Assembly (NCBI GenBank): GCA_026018925.1
Contig: JAKSZU010000008.1
Location: 12,875,626-12,939,625 of the forward strand
Length of the DNA: 64,000 bases
DNA from: Tupaia tana
Taxonomy: Eukaryota; Chordata; Mammalia; Scandentia; Tupaiidae
Direction: 5' to 3'
This document shows, piece by piece, positions 11,760-22,172 of the stretch (the first letter of the stretch is position 1; each line of letters begins with the position of its first letter). The notes under the pieces are model-generated. The model worked only from the letters and a program-made list of their open reading frames with translations. It was not told where the DNA came from and searched no databases. The translations under genes and the position numbers were made by a program.

Positions 11760-11953
11760 TTTTAAAAAAATAATGCCAGAAGTAAGTTGCATGCAATAAT
11801 TTTTCCTCTAATCCTCCATCCTATTAGGATCCTGGGCACTTGCATGCACACACAACATGTTTATCAAGCCTCTGGGACTGAGACTCAAACCTGGTCGCAC
11901 GAGGGATCCAGCTTTTTCTGCACAATGCTTAATAGCTGTCCTTACAAGGCCAG
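11760..11953 (-). mobile_element. tRNA-derived SINE, old, partial
   Basis: Reversed 'cctccatcctattaggatcc' body and 'ctgggactgagactcaaacc' B-box region; tail region decayed. Confidence 0.65.
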
Positions 11954-12344
11954 CCTCAATTATAGTATTTTAATTTTCTGTCTGAGAATGTTTTGAGATC
12001 TCTGAGGGGCCTTGCAGACCTGGGAAGAGACTGTCCCTCCCAAGGCTGACTTATTTCTGGGGATGGCGGGCAGTTTGCCTGGAGCCGGTCTTCCATGTGC
12101 AGACTGGTAGATCCACAGCTGTCCCCCTGCCCACCCACCTCCTTACTTAACTCACATGCACCAAGTCAATATTGTCCCTGTTCTAAATCAGCCCAGGATG
12201 AGGCACTTGACAACTAAGGACAGCCCCTGATCCCCAAAGCCTGCCAGGATCATTCGAACTCATCAGTCTTAAACTGCTTACTCCAGCATACCTTGTCTTT
12301 CCTGTAAACAACCCCGTAAGGGCTCTGTGGCTTTGACTTTCCCG
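11954..12344. other. No recognised feature
   Basis: Moderately GC-rich single-copy DNA; no repeat or coding signal recognised. Confidence 0.45.
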
Positions 12345-12379
12345 CATTCTTGTTTTTGTTTGTTTGCTTGTTTGTTTGT

Positions 12380-12592
12380 TTAAAGAATTATTTTATTTAA
12401 CTTTATTTATTTTTGTTCGTTTATTTTAATTTGACCAGAGAGGGACTGAGTGAGAGGGAGGGAGAGAGACAAAGAGAGAAGGAGAGAGAAAGAGAGGGAA
12501 AGTGAGAAAGCAAGCCACCAGTCCAGGACTCAAACCACAGTAGACCATGTGAGAATCCAGTGCCCTTAATCACCATGCAACCCGTCAGCCTC
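12380..12592 (-). mobile_element. tRNA-derived SINE, short form
   Basis: Reversed tail 'ttatttaactttatttattt', 'aatttgaccagagaggg', GA-rich tract, 'gccaccagtccaggactc' and 'accatgcaacccgtcagcc'. Confidence 0.85.
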
Positions 12593-12595
12593 TGT

Positions 12596-12843
12596 TTGTT
12601 TTTTTAGAGAGATTTTTGCTATGAGGTGCATGTGCTCACTAGAGAGACAGAGTGACAGAAAGTGAGAAATCACCCCGTGGCAGTATGGCCACACCACAAT
12701 CCCTTCACCTCCATTCTCCTCTTGGAATTTTGGGCATGCACACACAAGTGCCCAGCATGTTTTAAGCGCTAGATCTGGGACTTGAACTTCAGTTTACTAC
12801 GTGAGAGTCCAGCAACATAACCATTACACCATCTGCTGATCCC
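12596..12843 (-). mobile_element. tRNA-derived SINE, long form, older
   Basis: 'agagagatttttgctatgagg' start, standard body, head ending 'accatctgctgatccc'. Directly abuts the short SINE. Confidence 0.9.
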
Positions 12844-13077
12844 TCTCATATCCTTGCTTTGCCTCCTAACCAATCTCAGTGCTTCCTCTGTGGCTCTGTG
12901 TTGTGTAGTGTTAGCAACTATGCTCAGGATCTGGGGCTGGGTAGAGCTGGGGTGCATAGTGCTGCATCTTTCTCTTGGGAAATGTTAAGTAATAAATTCT
13001 TTCAGTTGCATTGCCCTCACCTCCTATCCTCCAGTTGGCGCTTAATCACCTCCATTCCTTAAAATCCCATGAGTGTG

Positions 13078-13290
13078 AAGCTGGGCAGTGGTGCATCTGT
13101 AACATAATGCTCCCTGAGCTGACTCATGTGGAAAGATTTGGACCTCCAGGGACCTCCCTGAACATGCTAGACACACATACCTAGGATCGGGGCTGGGGGG
13201 AGTCTGTGACTGCATTGTGGTGGGATAATCTTGTTGAGATCTATTTCTCTCTCTCTGACTCATAGGATAAATACCTAAACTTTTAAAATG
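13078..13290 (+). mobile_element. tRNA-derived SINE, third type (type C)
   Basis: 'aagctgggcagtggtgcatc' head, body with 'ggatcggggctggggggagt' and 'ctgcattgtggtgggataat', then TC tract. Same body as the 47700, 25869 and 21547 copies. Confidence 0.65.
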
Positions 13291-13319
13291 TCCCTTGGGA
13301 ATAATCTTAAAACTTAAGA

Positions 13320-13492
13320 AAAAACTTCATTCATTTATTTATTTTATGAGAGAGAAAAAGAGAGAGAAAGATTGAGAGACAGGGTCTTCCCACTGCAACC
13401 TACCCCAAGTCTCAGCCCACCTGTTGTGCTCAGATCGGCTAGATCCAAACTGGGTTCAGTTATGTTTCCACCAGGCCACCACCTGGCCCTGG
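13320..13492 (-). mobile_element. Diverged short or type-C SINE
   Basis: Reversed 'tcatttatttattttatgag' tail, GA tract and head 'accaggccaccacctggccc'. Confidence 0.6.
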
Positions 13493-13737
13493 ATTATTTA
13501 ATATAAGCTTGGATACAGTTTTGGATTGGATAAGAGAATCAAGGATATGATCAACCCTATATTTTAAAAAGATAGCTCCTGGCAAACAGAGCCTAGGAAG
13601 GAAGCAGACAAAACCAGCTCAGCATGTCTAGCTCGAGTGCTGGATGGATGCCGGTGACACTAAACAAGATAAGGAACGCAGGGTCATGAGCAGGTGTAAG
13701 GGAAGGTGATAAGGGCTCTGTTTAGAATTGGAAAATA

Positions 13738-13999
13738 GGGGACCAGCAGTTAGCTTAATGGCTATGTTGCTGGACTCCCATGTAGACAACCATGGTCCTA
13801 GTCCTGGACCCAGTGGCTTAAACTCACGCTGGGCGCATGGGTCTGTGTGCCAAGATCCCGAGAGAAGAATGAAGAAGGGATTGTGGCGTGGCCATCCCCC
13901 CTGGGGAGTGATTTCTCGCTTTCTGTCTCTCTGTCTCTCTCTGTCTTTCTGGCCAGCACATGCACCCTATAGCAACAACCTCTCCAAAAAAAAAAAAAA
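13738..13999 (+). mobile_element. tRNA-derived SINE, long form
   Basis: GGGGACCAGCAGTTAGCTTA head and A tail. 14-bp TSD 'agaattggaaaata' (13724-13737) / 'agaattggaatata' (14000-14013), one mismatch. Confidence 0.93.
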
Positions 14000-14131
14000 A
14001 GAATTGGAATATAGTACTAGACACAAAAAACTTTGAGCTCCCTGAAAAGAAAGCAGAGGAGAGGAATGGCTTAGGGTGCCCCACTTTTCCTTGGTGGATC
14101 CATCTGATTGCTGTAGGATCACACTTGTCCA

Positions 14132-14133
<2 letters not shown>

Positions 14134-14166
<33 letters not shown>
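14134..14166 (+). repeat. (GT)n microsatellite
   Basis: About 16 GT units followed by imperfect GTG-rich text. Confidence 0.97.
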
Positions 14167-14171
<5 letters not shown>

Positions 14172-14219
14172 GTGTGTGATGTGCTGTGTGTGGTCTGCTG
14201 CATATGAGCCATATTTTCA

Positions 14220-14283
14220 CAACTGCAATAAGATGGTACTCAGCATGTAGTAGGTACTGAGCAGACATATGTTGAATGAATGA
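14220..14283 (+). mobile_element. L2 LINE 3' end fragment
   Basis: 'actcagcatgtagtaggtac' followed by 'atgttgaatgaatga', the typical L2 3' terminus. Confidence 0.65.
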
Positions 14284-14415
14284 GCTGTGTAGGTCTTTGG
14301 ACTTCCACATGACTGACCATGGCTTGAGTCCTGGACCTGGTGGCTCACTTTCTCTTTTTCCCTTTCTCTCTCTCTGGTCAAATTAAAAAAAGTAATAATA
14401 ACAAATGGAATTAAG
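14284..14415 (+). mobile_element. tRNA-derived SINE, short form, 5' part degraded
   Basis: 'ggacttccacatgactgacc', B box 'cttgagtcctgg', TC tract and 'ggtcaaattaaaaaaagt' tail. Confidence 0.8.
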
Positions 14416-15967
14416 TAAGTAAATAGTTCTAAAAATAAAAGTAATCCTCAAAACCACAAAAGACCCAGGATAGTCAAAACAACATTTTGTAATTAACAAA
14501 TTTTTATTTTATTTTATTTTTTTCCTGTTTCCTTAGATGCCATAAGGCATTTAATTATTCAAGCCAAAAACCTAGGAGTCAAAAACTAGGCATTACCTTT
14601 GGTCTCATTTTCCTTCATTGGTCAATTCTAGTTTGTCAGCAATATCACGTCAGTGTCACCTTCACTGCATTCTGAATCCCTTTTTTTTCTTTCAACAGAA
14701 ACTTTATTCAGTTAATTCAGAAAATATTAGCAAAACAAATTCAGTTGCAAATTCACAGAGACAAGCTTCAAAGTATAAAGTTGTATTGCCAAAAAAGCAC
14801 AGGTAATATTTATAATAATAACTTACAGATACAAACTTACAATAAACTACAATTTTATAAAAGACTACAAACATTTTGTACACTATTCAGTCCTTTCTTT
14901 TAGGCAAAGTGCTCTTTTGATGGCAAGTAAGTTAACAGATACACGTGAGAGTAAACTATTTCCAGATAATGCAAAAAATTAATTTGTTTTCTCTTGTAAA
15001 CATAAATTTATCATTTATAGTCTCTAAAAGTTATTTGAGCTTGAACTTTCATAATTTGATAAAGCATTCATAACACAGTCTTCACATTAGTTTAACAGAA
15101 AAATAACACTTTTCAGCAATTACTGTCATAAAATTTTTTCTCACACCCATCATCCACCACCCATTTTTTTACCAACCACTTTCCCCCCTTGGAATCTCTA
15201 GCATCCACACCCATCCTCTTCACCATCACATTTTCAGATCTCTCAACCTCTGCCATAAAGTGCGAACACTCAGTACAAATTGAGTGGGGATATACAATGT
15301 GTATCTGTCAAAGTCTGGCTCACTTTGTTCAACATTAAGTCTTCTATTAATGTATTCATCCATTTTGAGTTGATCAATAAGATCTTACTGTTTCTTATAC
15401 CCGTGTAGTATTCCATAGTATATACGTGCCACAATTTTTCAACCCAATCATCAGTTTTTGAACATTTAGGTTTCCATGTTCTAGTAATTATAAATAATGC
15501 TGTGATAAACATGGATGTGCAGATGTTTTTCCTATTGAGTGTTTTCTTATCCTTTGGATAGATAGCAAGAAGTGGGGTTACTGGATCAGATGAAAGTTCT
15601 ATTTGAAAGTTTTTGAGAAACCTCTATACTGTTTTCCACAGGGGTTTGACTAATTTACATTCTCACCAACAGTGTTTAAGAGAGTTTCCTTTTCTCCACA
15701 GCTTCTCCAACACTCATTGTCCTTTATTCTTTTGATCCTAGCCATTTTAACTGGGCTTAAATGATATCTCATTGTAGTTTAATAATTTTTATTTTCCTTA
15801 TGACAAGTGATTTTAAACATTTTTCTGTATGGCTGTTGGCCATTTGTAAGTCTTTCTTGGAGAGTTGTCTATTCAATTCATTTACCCATTTTTAATTGGA
15901 ATATTCTTTTTTTTTTTTAAATGGGTGAGTTGCTTGAGTTCCCTGTATATTCTAGATAACAATTCTT

Positions 15968-16417
15968 GTTTTGTTATGTTTTTTTCTTACAAAAAGCTAT
16001 GAGTTTATTAACATATTATCTTCTAGTATGTACCAAACTTTCGAACAGAACATTTCAAATAAGAAATCACAATATTCTGTATTAATTAAAAAGAAAAAAA
16101 AAGGTGGCGATGATGGTGGTTGTTCAGGGATTTTAGTCCTAACTTAAAATGCAGAAAATATTTAGTTTGGTGGCTCTGTGTTGATGCCATATTTCTCCTT
16201 GAGAAACTTCAGCTATCCCTCCTCCTTCTTTGTGTCCATCTTCTGAAATGCTTTCAGGTGGAAGTCAAATGTTTGCCCTCTTCGCTGCCTGCATCACGTC
16301 TTGGTGTGCTGATGAAGTTACCACAGTGGACACTGAAATGCCTCCAGACACCTCTGGAGCTCTCTCGGCTTCAAGTGCAACATGGTGTCAGATGTAGGAC
16401 ATCAACATCTAGGCACC
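15968..16417 (-). pseudogene. Processed pseudogene, parent not identified, inside L1
   Basis: A ~450-bp block breaks the L1 text. On the minus strand it ends in an A-rich run (reversed T run at about 15979) preceded by AATAAA in 'gttaataaactcatagc'. Target text 'ctagataacaattctt' before it and 'ctagatatcaatccttt' after it look like a diverged TSD. Further 5' on the minus strand a frame reads LKFLKEKYGINTEPPN followed by a stop, with an in-frame stop just upstream, so it resembles the C-terminus of a lysine-rich protein. I could not name the parent. Confidence 0.65.
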
Positions 16418-17391
16418 TAGATATCAATCCTTTATCTGAGGAATAATTTGAAAATAGCTCCTTCCATTGTGATGCTTGTTTTTTCACTCTAATAATAGTT
16501 TTCTTTGCTGGAGAAAAGTTTTAGCTAGACATAATTTCATTTGTTTATTTTAGGAACCATTACCTGTGCTTTAGGGGTCTTATTTAAGACATCTTTGCTT
16601 ACTCCAATGTCTTCAAAAGTTTCTCCTATGTTTTCTACCAGTAGTTTTGCAGTTAGAGTCTTTATATTTAAATATTTGATCCATTTTGAGTTAATTCTAG
16701 TTATTGGTGAGAGATAGGGGTCCAGATTCATTTTTTCTGCAGATAGATATCCAGTTCTTCTAATACCATTTACTAAAGAGACTTTCTTTTTTCCACTACA
16801 TTGTCTTATACCCTTTATCAAAGATCAGTTGACTGTATGTTTTGGGGTTAATTTCTGAATTCTCTATTCTGTTCCATTGGTCTTTGTGTCTATTTTTGTA
16901 CCAGTAACATACTGTTTTCATTATCACTGCTTTGTAATATACTTTAAAGTCAGGTAGTAAGATGCCTCCTGCTTTATTTTTTTGGTACAACATTGCCTTG
17001 GTAATGTGAGATATTTTTTGATTCCAGAAAAATCTTGTAATTTTTTCTATTTTTGTGAAGAACGTTTCAGTTAATTGATTTGGAATTGCATTGAATATAT
17101 AAATTAATTTGCTTAGGACTGACATTTTGATCATATTGATTCTTCCAATCCAAGATTATGGAATGTCCTTCCATTTTTAAAGTATCATACTCAATCTCTT
17201 TTTTCAGTTTTTCATGGATTCCTTTGGGTTTTCTAGGTATATAGTCATATCACTTGCAAAAAGTGACAGTTTATCTTCTTTTCCTATCTGAATACTTTTT
17301 ATTTTGCTCTCTTGTCTGATTGTGTTGGCTAGGACTTCCAGCACTATGTTAAAAAGGAGTGGAGAGAATGGGCAACCTTGTCTTGTTCCAG

Positions 17392-17653
17392 TTTTTTTTT
17401 TTCTTTTTCTTTTTTTAGAGATCTTTGCTATAGGGTATGTGTACTCACTGGAGAGACAGAGAAACAGAAAGTGAGAAATCACCTTGCAGGGGGAGATGGT
17501 CATGCCACAATTCTTTCTCCTCCATTCTCTTCTTGGGACTTTGGGTGCACATGCACATGCACCTGGCATGAGTTTTAAGCCACCAGGTCCAGGACTTGAA
17601 CCACAGTTTAAGTGGGAATCCAGTGACATAACCACTGTGCCCTCTGCTGATTC
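17392..17653 (-). mobile_element. tRNA-derived SINE, long form, inside L1
   Basis: T tail, standard body, head ending 'cctctgctgattcc'. 10-bp TSD CTTGTTCCAG at 17382-17391 and 17654-17663. Confidence 0.92.
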
Positions 17654-17663
17654 CTTGTTCCAG

Positions 17664-17710
<47 letters not shown>

Positions 17711-17712
17711 TT
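17664..17712 (+). repeat. (TTTA)n microsatellite
   Basis: About 12 TTTA units right after the 3' TSD of the adjacent SINE. Confidence 0.95.
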
Positions 17713-19005
17713 TTGAGAAGGCTTTTAGATTTTTCCTGTTCAGTATGATGTTTGTCATATATGGCTTTTATTATGTTGAGGAATGTCCTTTCTACCCCAA
17801 TTTTGCTGAGAGTCTTGATCATGAAAGGATGTTGTATTATATCAAATGCTTTTCCCATTCTATATATATGTCTTTTTTTCTGTTAATGTGGTTTGTTAAC
17901 ATTCGTTGTTTTACATATGTTGAACCATCTTTGCATCCTCAGGATAAAGCTTACCTGGTCATGGTGTATAATCTTCTTGATATGTTGGATTTGGTTTGCT
18001 AGTATCTCATTGAATAATTTCAGATCAGTATTCATCAGGAACATCGATCTGTAGTTTTCTTTTTTTGTTATATCCTTGTCTAGTTTTGGTATCAAGTTAG
18101 TAAAGGCTTCATAAAATGAATTTGGGAGGATTCTTTCCGTTTTAGTCTTTAGGAATAGTTTGAAAAGAATTAGAGTTTGCTCTTTGAAATTTTTGTAGAA
18201 TGCAGAAGTGAAGCCATCTGGACCTGGGCTTTTCTTTGTTGAGAGACTGTCACTGCTTCAATCTCTTCACTTGTTAGTGGCTTATTCAGGCTTCGTATTA
18301 TATCCTAATTCAACTCAGGCAACTTGTACTTGCCCAGAAACTTGCCAATCTGATCTAGGATTTCTAGTTTGTTGGCATATAGTTACCCACTGTATTCTTT
18401 CATAATCTGTTGTATTTCAAATATGTCAGTTGTAATATTGCCAACTTTATTACTGATTTTTATCTATTTGGTTCTTTTATCTGTTTTTTCTTAATTAGTC
18501 CAGTTAATGCTTTATCAATTTTGTTTATCCTCTCAAAAAAAACAACAGCTTTTTGTTTCATTAGTTTATTTACATAGTTCTTTTATTCTCTAATTTATTT
18601 CTGCTCTAATCTTTACTATTTCTTTTCTTCTTTCATATTTGAGTTTTTGTTGTTATTTTTTTCCAGTTCCTTAAGATACAATGTTAAATAATTAATTTTC
18701 CACCTGTTTATTTTTTTCTTGTAAGCACTAATGGCTATAAACTTGCCTCTTATGACTACTTTTGCTGTGTCCCAGAGGTTATGGAGAGCAGTGTGCTTGT
18801 TGTTACTAGTGTCAATGAATCTTTTGATTAGATTATTTAGTTTCCATATTTTTTGTGTGTATTTTTGAGGACTCTTTCTGGTTGATTTCAAGTTTAAGTT
18901 AATTGCAGTCAGAGAAGATAGTGGGTATAGTTTCTGTACTTATACATTTATATAGACTGGTTCTATGGTCTATTATGTGGTTAATCTTTGAAAATGTTTT
19001 GTGTG

Positions 19006-19854
19006 AATCTTCCAGTAATTAACCAAAATAATGAACACAAAGGGAAAGAGGAAAGGCACCCAGTATATGTTCTCTAGGCCTTTTAGAAAACATGGAGTGG
19101 TTCCTTTGGCAACATATATGTAAATCTACAAGAAAAGTGATACTGTAGACATCAATGGAATGAGTACTGTTCAAAAAGGAATGCTCCAGGGAACCAGCAG
19201 TTAGAGTAATGGCTATGTCGCTGGATTCCCACGTAGTCGACCGCGGTTCGCGCCCCGGACCCGGTGGCTTAAAACTCACGCCAGGCGCGTGTGTGCGTGA
19301 GTGCCCAAGATCCCGAGAAGAGAATGGAGGAGAAGGGATTGCGGCGTGACCATCCCCCCTGAGGAGTGATTTCTCGCTTTCTGTCTCTCTGTCTCTCTCT
19401 GTCTGTCTGGTGAGCGCATGTGCCTTATAGCAAAAACCTCTCCAAAAAAAAAAAAAAAAAAAAAGGAATGCTCCACAAATGTTACCATGGCAAAACTGGA
19501 AGAGTCTACGATGTTACCCAGTATGCTGTTGGCATTGTTGTGAACAAAGTTAAGGGCAAGATTCTTGCCAAGAGAATTAATGTGCATATTGAGCATATTA
19601 AGCATTCTAAGAGCAGAGATCGTTTCCTAAAACGTGTGAAGGAAAATGACAAGAAAAAGAAGGATGCCAAAGAGAAAGGTACCTGGGTTCAACTAAAGTG
19701 CCAGCCTGCTCCACCCAGAGAATCACCCTTTGTGAGAACCCATGGAAAGGAGCCTGAGCTACTGGGACCTATTCCTTATGAATTCATGACTTGATGGGTG
19801 TTAAAAATAAACTAATCTGTGGTCTATATAAAAGACAAAAGAAAGAAAAAAAAA
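19006..19854 (+). pseudogene. RPL21P: RPL21 processed pseudogene, split by a SINE
   Basis: The intronless sequence matches ribosomal protein L21 of the large subunit, from 5' UTR text (19007-19027) to the 3' UTR. The original start codon is ATA at 19028-19030. An in-frame TAA at 19121-19123 falls where the family has Arg after 'ATYM'. The SINE at 19189-19459 splits the frame. After the SINE the frame '[16 protein letters not shown]' runs to the stop at 19792-19794 with one codon missing near 'VVNKVKGK'. An AATAAA-like signal and A-rich tail end at 19854. TSD-like 16-mers GAAAATGTTTTGTGTG (18990-19005) and GAAAATGTTTCATGTG (19855-19870) flank it. It is non-functional and lies within the minus-strand L1. 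Confidence 0.95.
19189..19459 (+). mobile_element. tRNA-derived SINE inside RPL21 pseudogene
   Basis: GGGAACCAGCAG head, GGTTCGCG B-box variant, body and long A tail. Perfect 16-bp TSD AAAAAGGAATGCTCCA at 19173-19188 and 19460-19475, made of RPL21 sequence. It is the youngest layer of an L1 / RPL21 / SINE nest. Confidence 0.97.
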
Positions 19855-20398
19855 GAAAATGTTTCATGTGGAGGTGAGAAAAAAACGTATATTCCAACGT
19901 TGCTGGATGGAATACTCTCTCAGGTCCATTGGTTCGTAGTATCAGTTAATTCCTGTGTCTCTTTATTTTTTGTATAAATGGCCTGTTCAGTGATAACAGT
20001 GTGTTTATTAGAACCTCCCACAATTAGTGTATTAGAGTCTATATCTCCCTTAGATCTAACAGTCTTTCTTTTACATATATGGGTGCCATGACATTAGATT
20101 CACAAATATTTATTATTGTTATATCTTTTTGATAAATTAATCTTTTAGAACTGTATAATGTCCTTCTTTATCTCTTCTTACTTACACTTTTTATTCTAAA
20201 GTCTATTTTATCTGATATTGATATTGCGACTCCTGCCTTTTTTCATGCAAACAGAAGTGGAAAAAGATTAACAAACATATATATAACAATGGCTATGATG
20301 TGATTTTTTTAGTATGTAAATACAATGAGTAATGATTAAATCAGGGTTATTACTACACCCATTATTTCAATCATTTGTAACATTATATATAGTAGGCT

Positions 20399-20677
20399 TT
20401 TTTTTTTTTTTTTTTTTTTTTTTGGAGAGGTTTTTCGCTATAGGGTGCGTGCGCTCGCCAGACAGACAGAGAGAGACAGAGAGATAGAAAGCGAGAAATC
20501 ACCCCCCAGGGGGGATGGTCACGCCGCAATCCCTTCTCCTCCATTCTCCTCTTGGGATCTTGGGCACGCACGCACACGCGCCCGGCGTGAGTTGTAAGCC
20601 ACCGGGTCCGAGACGCGAACCGCGGTCCACTACGTGGGAATCCAGCGACATAGCCATTACGCTAACTGCTGGTTCCC
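20399..20677 (-). mobile_element. tRNA-derived SINE, distal half of a SINE dimer
   Basis: T tail of about 24, CpG-rich body, reversed B box 'gagacgcgaaccgcgg' (GGTTCGCG variant), head ending 'ctaactgctggttccc'. It shares one TSD with the next SINE (TAGTAGGCT at 20390-20398 and 20967-20975). Confidence 0.95.
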
Positions 20678-20701
20678 AAAATTTATCAGCATCTTTACTC
20701 A

Positions 20702-20966
20702 TTTTTTTTTTTTTTTTGAGAGGTTTTTCGCTATAGGGCGCGTGTGCTCGCCAGACAGAGAGAGACATAGAGACAGAAAGCGAGAAATCACCCCCCAGGG
20801 GGGATGGTCACGCCACAATCCCTTCTCCTCCATTCTCCTCTCGGGATCTTGGGCACGCACGCACACGCGCCCGGCGTGAGTTGTAAGGCACCGGGTCCGA
20901 GACGCGAACCGCGGTCGACTATGTGGGAGTCCAGCGACATAGCCATTACACTAACTGCTGGTTCCC
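20702..20966 (-). mobile_element. tRNA-derived SINE, proximal half of a SINE dimer
   Basis: Nearly identical to the previous SINE, with the same GGTTCGCG variant. A 24-bp spacer (20678-20701) that is not flank-like separates them. Confidence 0.95.
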
Positions 20967-21139
20967 TAGTAGGCTGTTTTTAACCACATTTTCTCATTGT
21001 ATTTTATGGCATTAATCATTATTTCTTATATCTACCTGCAATTTTGTTCCTAATGAATATTACTCAATTTCTGCCCCTCATCCTACCAGTGTCTAGTAGT
21101 CATTCTACATCTTTTCAACTCTACAAGGTCACCCTCCCC

Positions 21140-21372
21140 CCCATTTTAATACTTGAGAGAGAAGATTGGGACATAGGAGTGGAGACAAATGGAAGACCAT
21201 GTAAAGACAGGAAGAAAGTGGCCCTCTGCAAGCCATGGAGAAGCCTCCGAAGGAGGAACCTTGCTGATACCTTGATCTTGAACATTTAGCCTCCAGAAGT
21301 GAGTAAATGACTTTCTGTTTAAATCTCCCAGACTGTGCTACTTTGTAATAGCTGCTGGAGCAGACTAAGAGA
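21140..21372 (+). mobile_element. MaLR-type LTR 3' portion
   Basis: 'aagaccatgtaaagacagg', 'ctgataccttgatcttgaac', 'ttagcctccagaagtgag' and 'actttgtaatagctgctgga' fit the 3' half of an MLT1-like LTR. Confidence 0.7.
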
Positions 21373-21546
21373 AGTTTGTTATGGCTTATGTGCCTTTGCT
21401 ATTACTTTGTGGTTGCTCTCATTCTCCTTCCATAGGGGCCCATGCCTTGGAAAATTCCACAAAACAGTATTACGCAGGGTACAGATGTATGTCATACAGC
21501 TGGCTGGCCTTTCCCCCCATAATTAAAAGCTACTGTTACCATTTTA

Positions 21547-21775
21547 GAGGCCAGACAGTGATACAACAATAATGCAATGGTCTGCAATGCTTGACACTCA
21601 TGGCAAGGTCAAGGGTTTTGTATCCTGAGGTTTCTCTGTACATGCTGGGTGTGTGAGCACCCATGATTCTGGCTGGCCGAAGCTGGGGGTGGATTATGAT
21701 GTGAAGACCCTATTGAGGCTGTCTCTCTCTCTCAGAAGAAATGAAAACAAACAAACAAACAAACAAAAAGACTTC
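21547..21775 (+). mobile_element. tRNA-derived SINE, type C
   Basis: 'ggccagacagtgatacaac' head, 'ccatgattctggctggcc', 'gctgggggtggattatgatg' body, TC tract and (CAAA) tail. Confidence 0.7.
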
Positions 21776-21926
21776 AAAAATACTTTGACTCTCAAAGATT
21801 TGTCTTCCTATTATATGATGATATATATAGTAAGTAATAGGCCATTTAATTTAAATCCTGCTAATAGTGTTACCCAGCCAAGTTGTGGTAAAGGTTTAAC
21901 TCAATTATAGGCATTAAGAATGTCAG

Positions 21927-22172
21927 GACCAGCATATAGCATAATGATTACATCACTGGACTCCCATGTAGTCGACCGTGGTTAGTGTCCCGGAGCCAAC
22001 AACTTAAAACTCATGCTGGGTGCATGTGAGTGCATGCCCAAAATCCCAAGAGGAGACTGGAGGAGAAGGGATTGTGGCATGGCCATTCTTGCCTTCCTTC
22101 TCTCTGTCTCTTTCTGTCTCTCTGGCAAGCACACTTGCTCTATATAGCAAAAATCTCTCCCTCTAAAAAAAA
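21927..22172 (+). mobile_element. tRNA-derived SINE, long form, body deletion
   Basis: Head and body standard, but the C/G hairpin block is missing ('ggccattcttgccttcc'). TSD-like 'aagaatgtca' / 'aggaatgtta'. Confidence 0.88.

Larger units (their letters stand above)
14683..20262 (-). mobile_element. L1, long minus-strand copy with 3' UTR and ORF2
   Basis: Reversed poly(A) at 14683-14690, an AATAAA signal (reversed 'tttatt', 14703) about 15 bases inside it and about 570 bp of UTR-like text precede decayed ORF2 from about 15270 to 20262. Landmarks include 'gtagtattccatagtatata' (15405), 'ggggttactggatcagatga' (15574) and 'ggcaaccttgtcttgttcca' (17371). Frames are broken. It hosts two processed pseudogenes and two SINEs. 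That the UTR-like block belongs to this L1 rather than to a separate retrocopy is inferred from continuity. Confidence 0.8.
20275..21135 (+). mobile_element. L1 3' UTR fragment, older subfamily
   Basis: 'ctatgatgtgattttttta', 'gagtaatgattaaatcaggg' and, after the SINE pair, 'attatttcttatatctacct' follow an L1M 3' UTR order on the plus strand. It is opposite in orientation to the adjoining L1. Confidence 0.6.

Noticed and set aside
17204..17635. 143-codon minus-strand frame with reverse-transcriptase-like text
   Set aside because: It fuses a SINE body to a piece of decayed L1 ORF2; not a gene.
19420..19794. 124-codon frame similar to RPL21
   Set aside because: It starts in the SINE tail and lacks the N-terminal half; the locus is a disrupted processed pseudogene.
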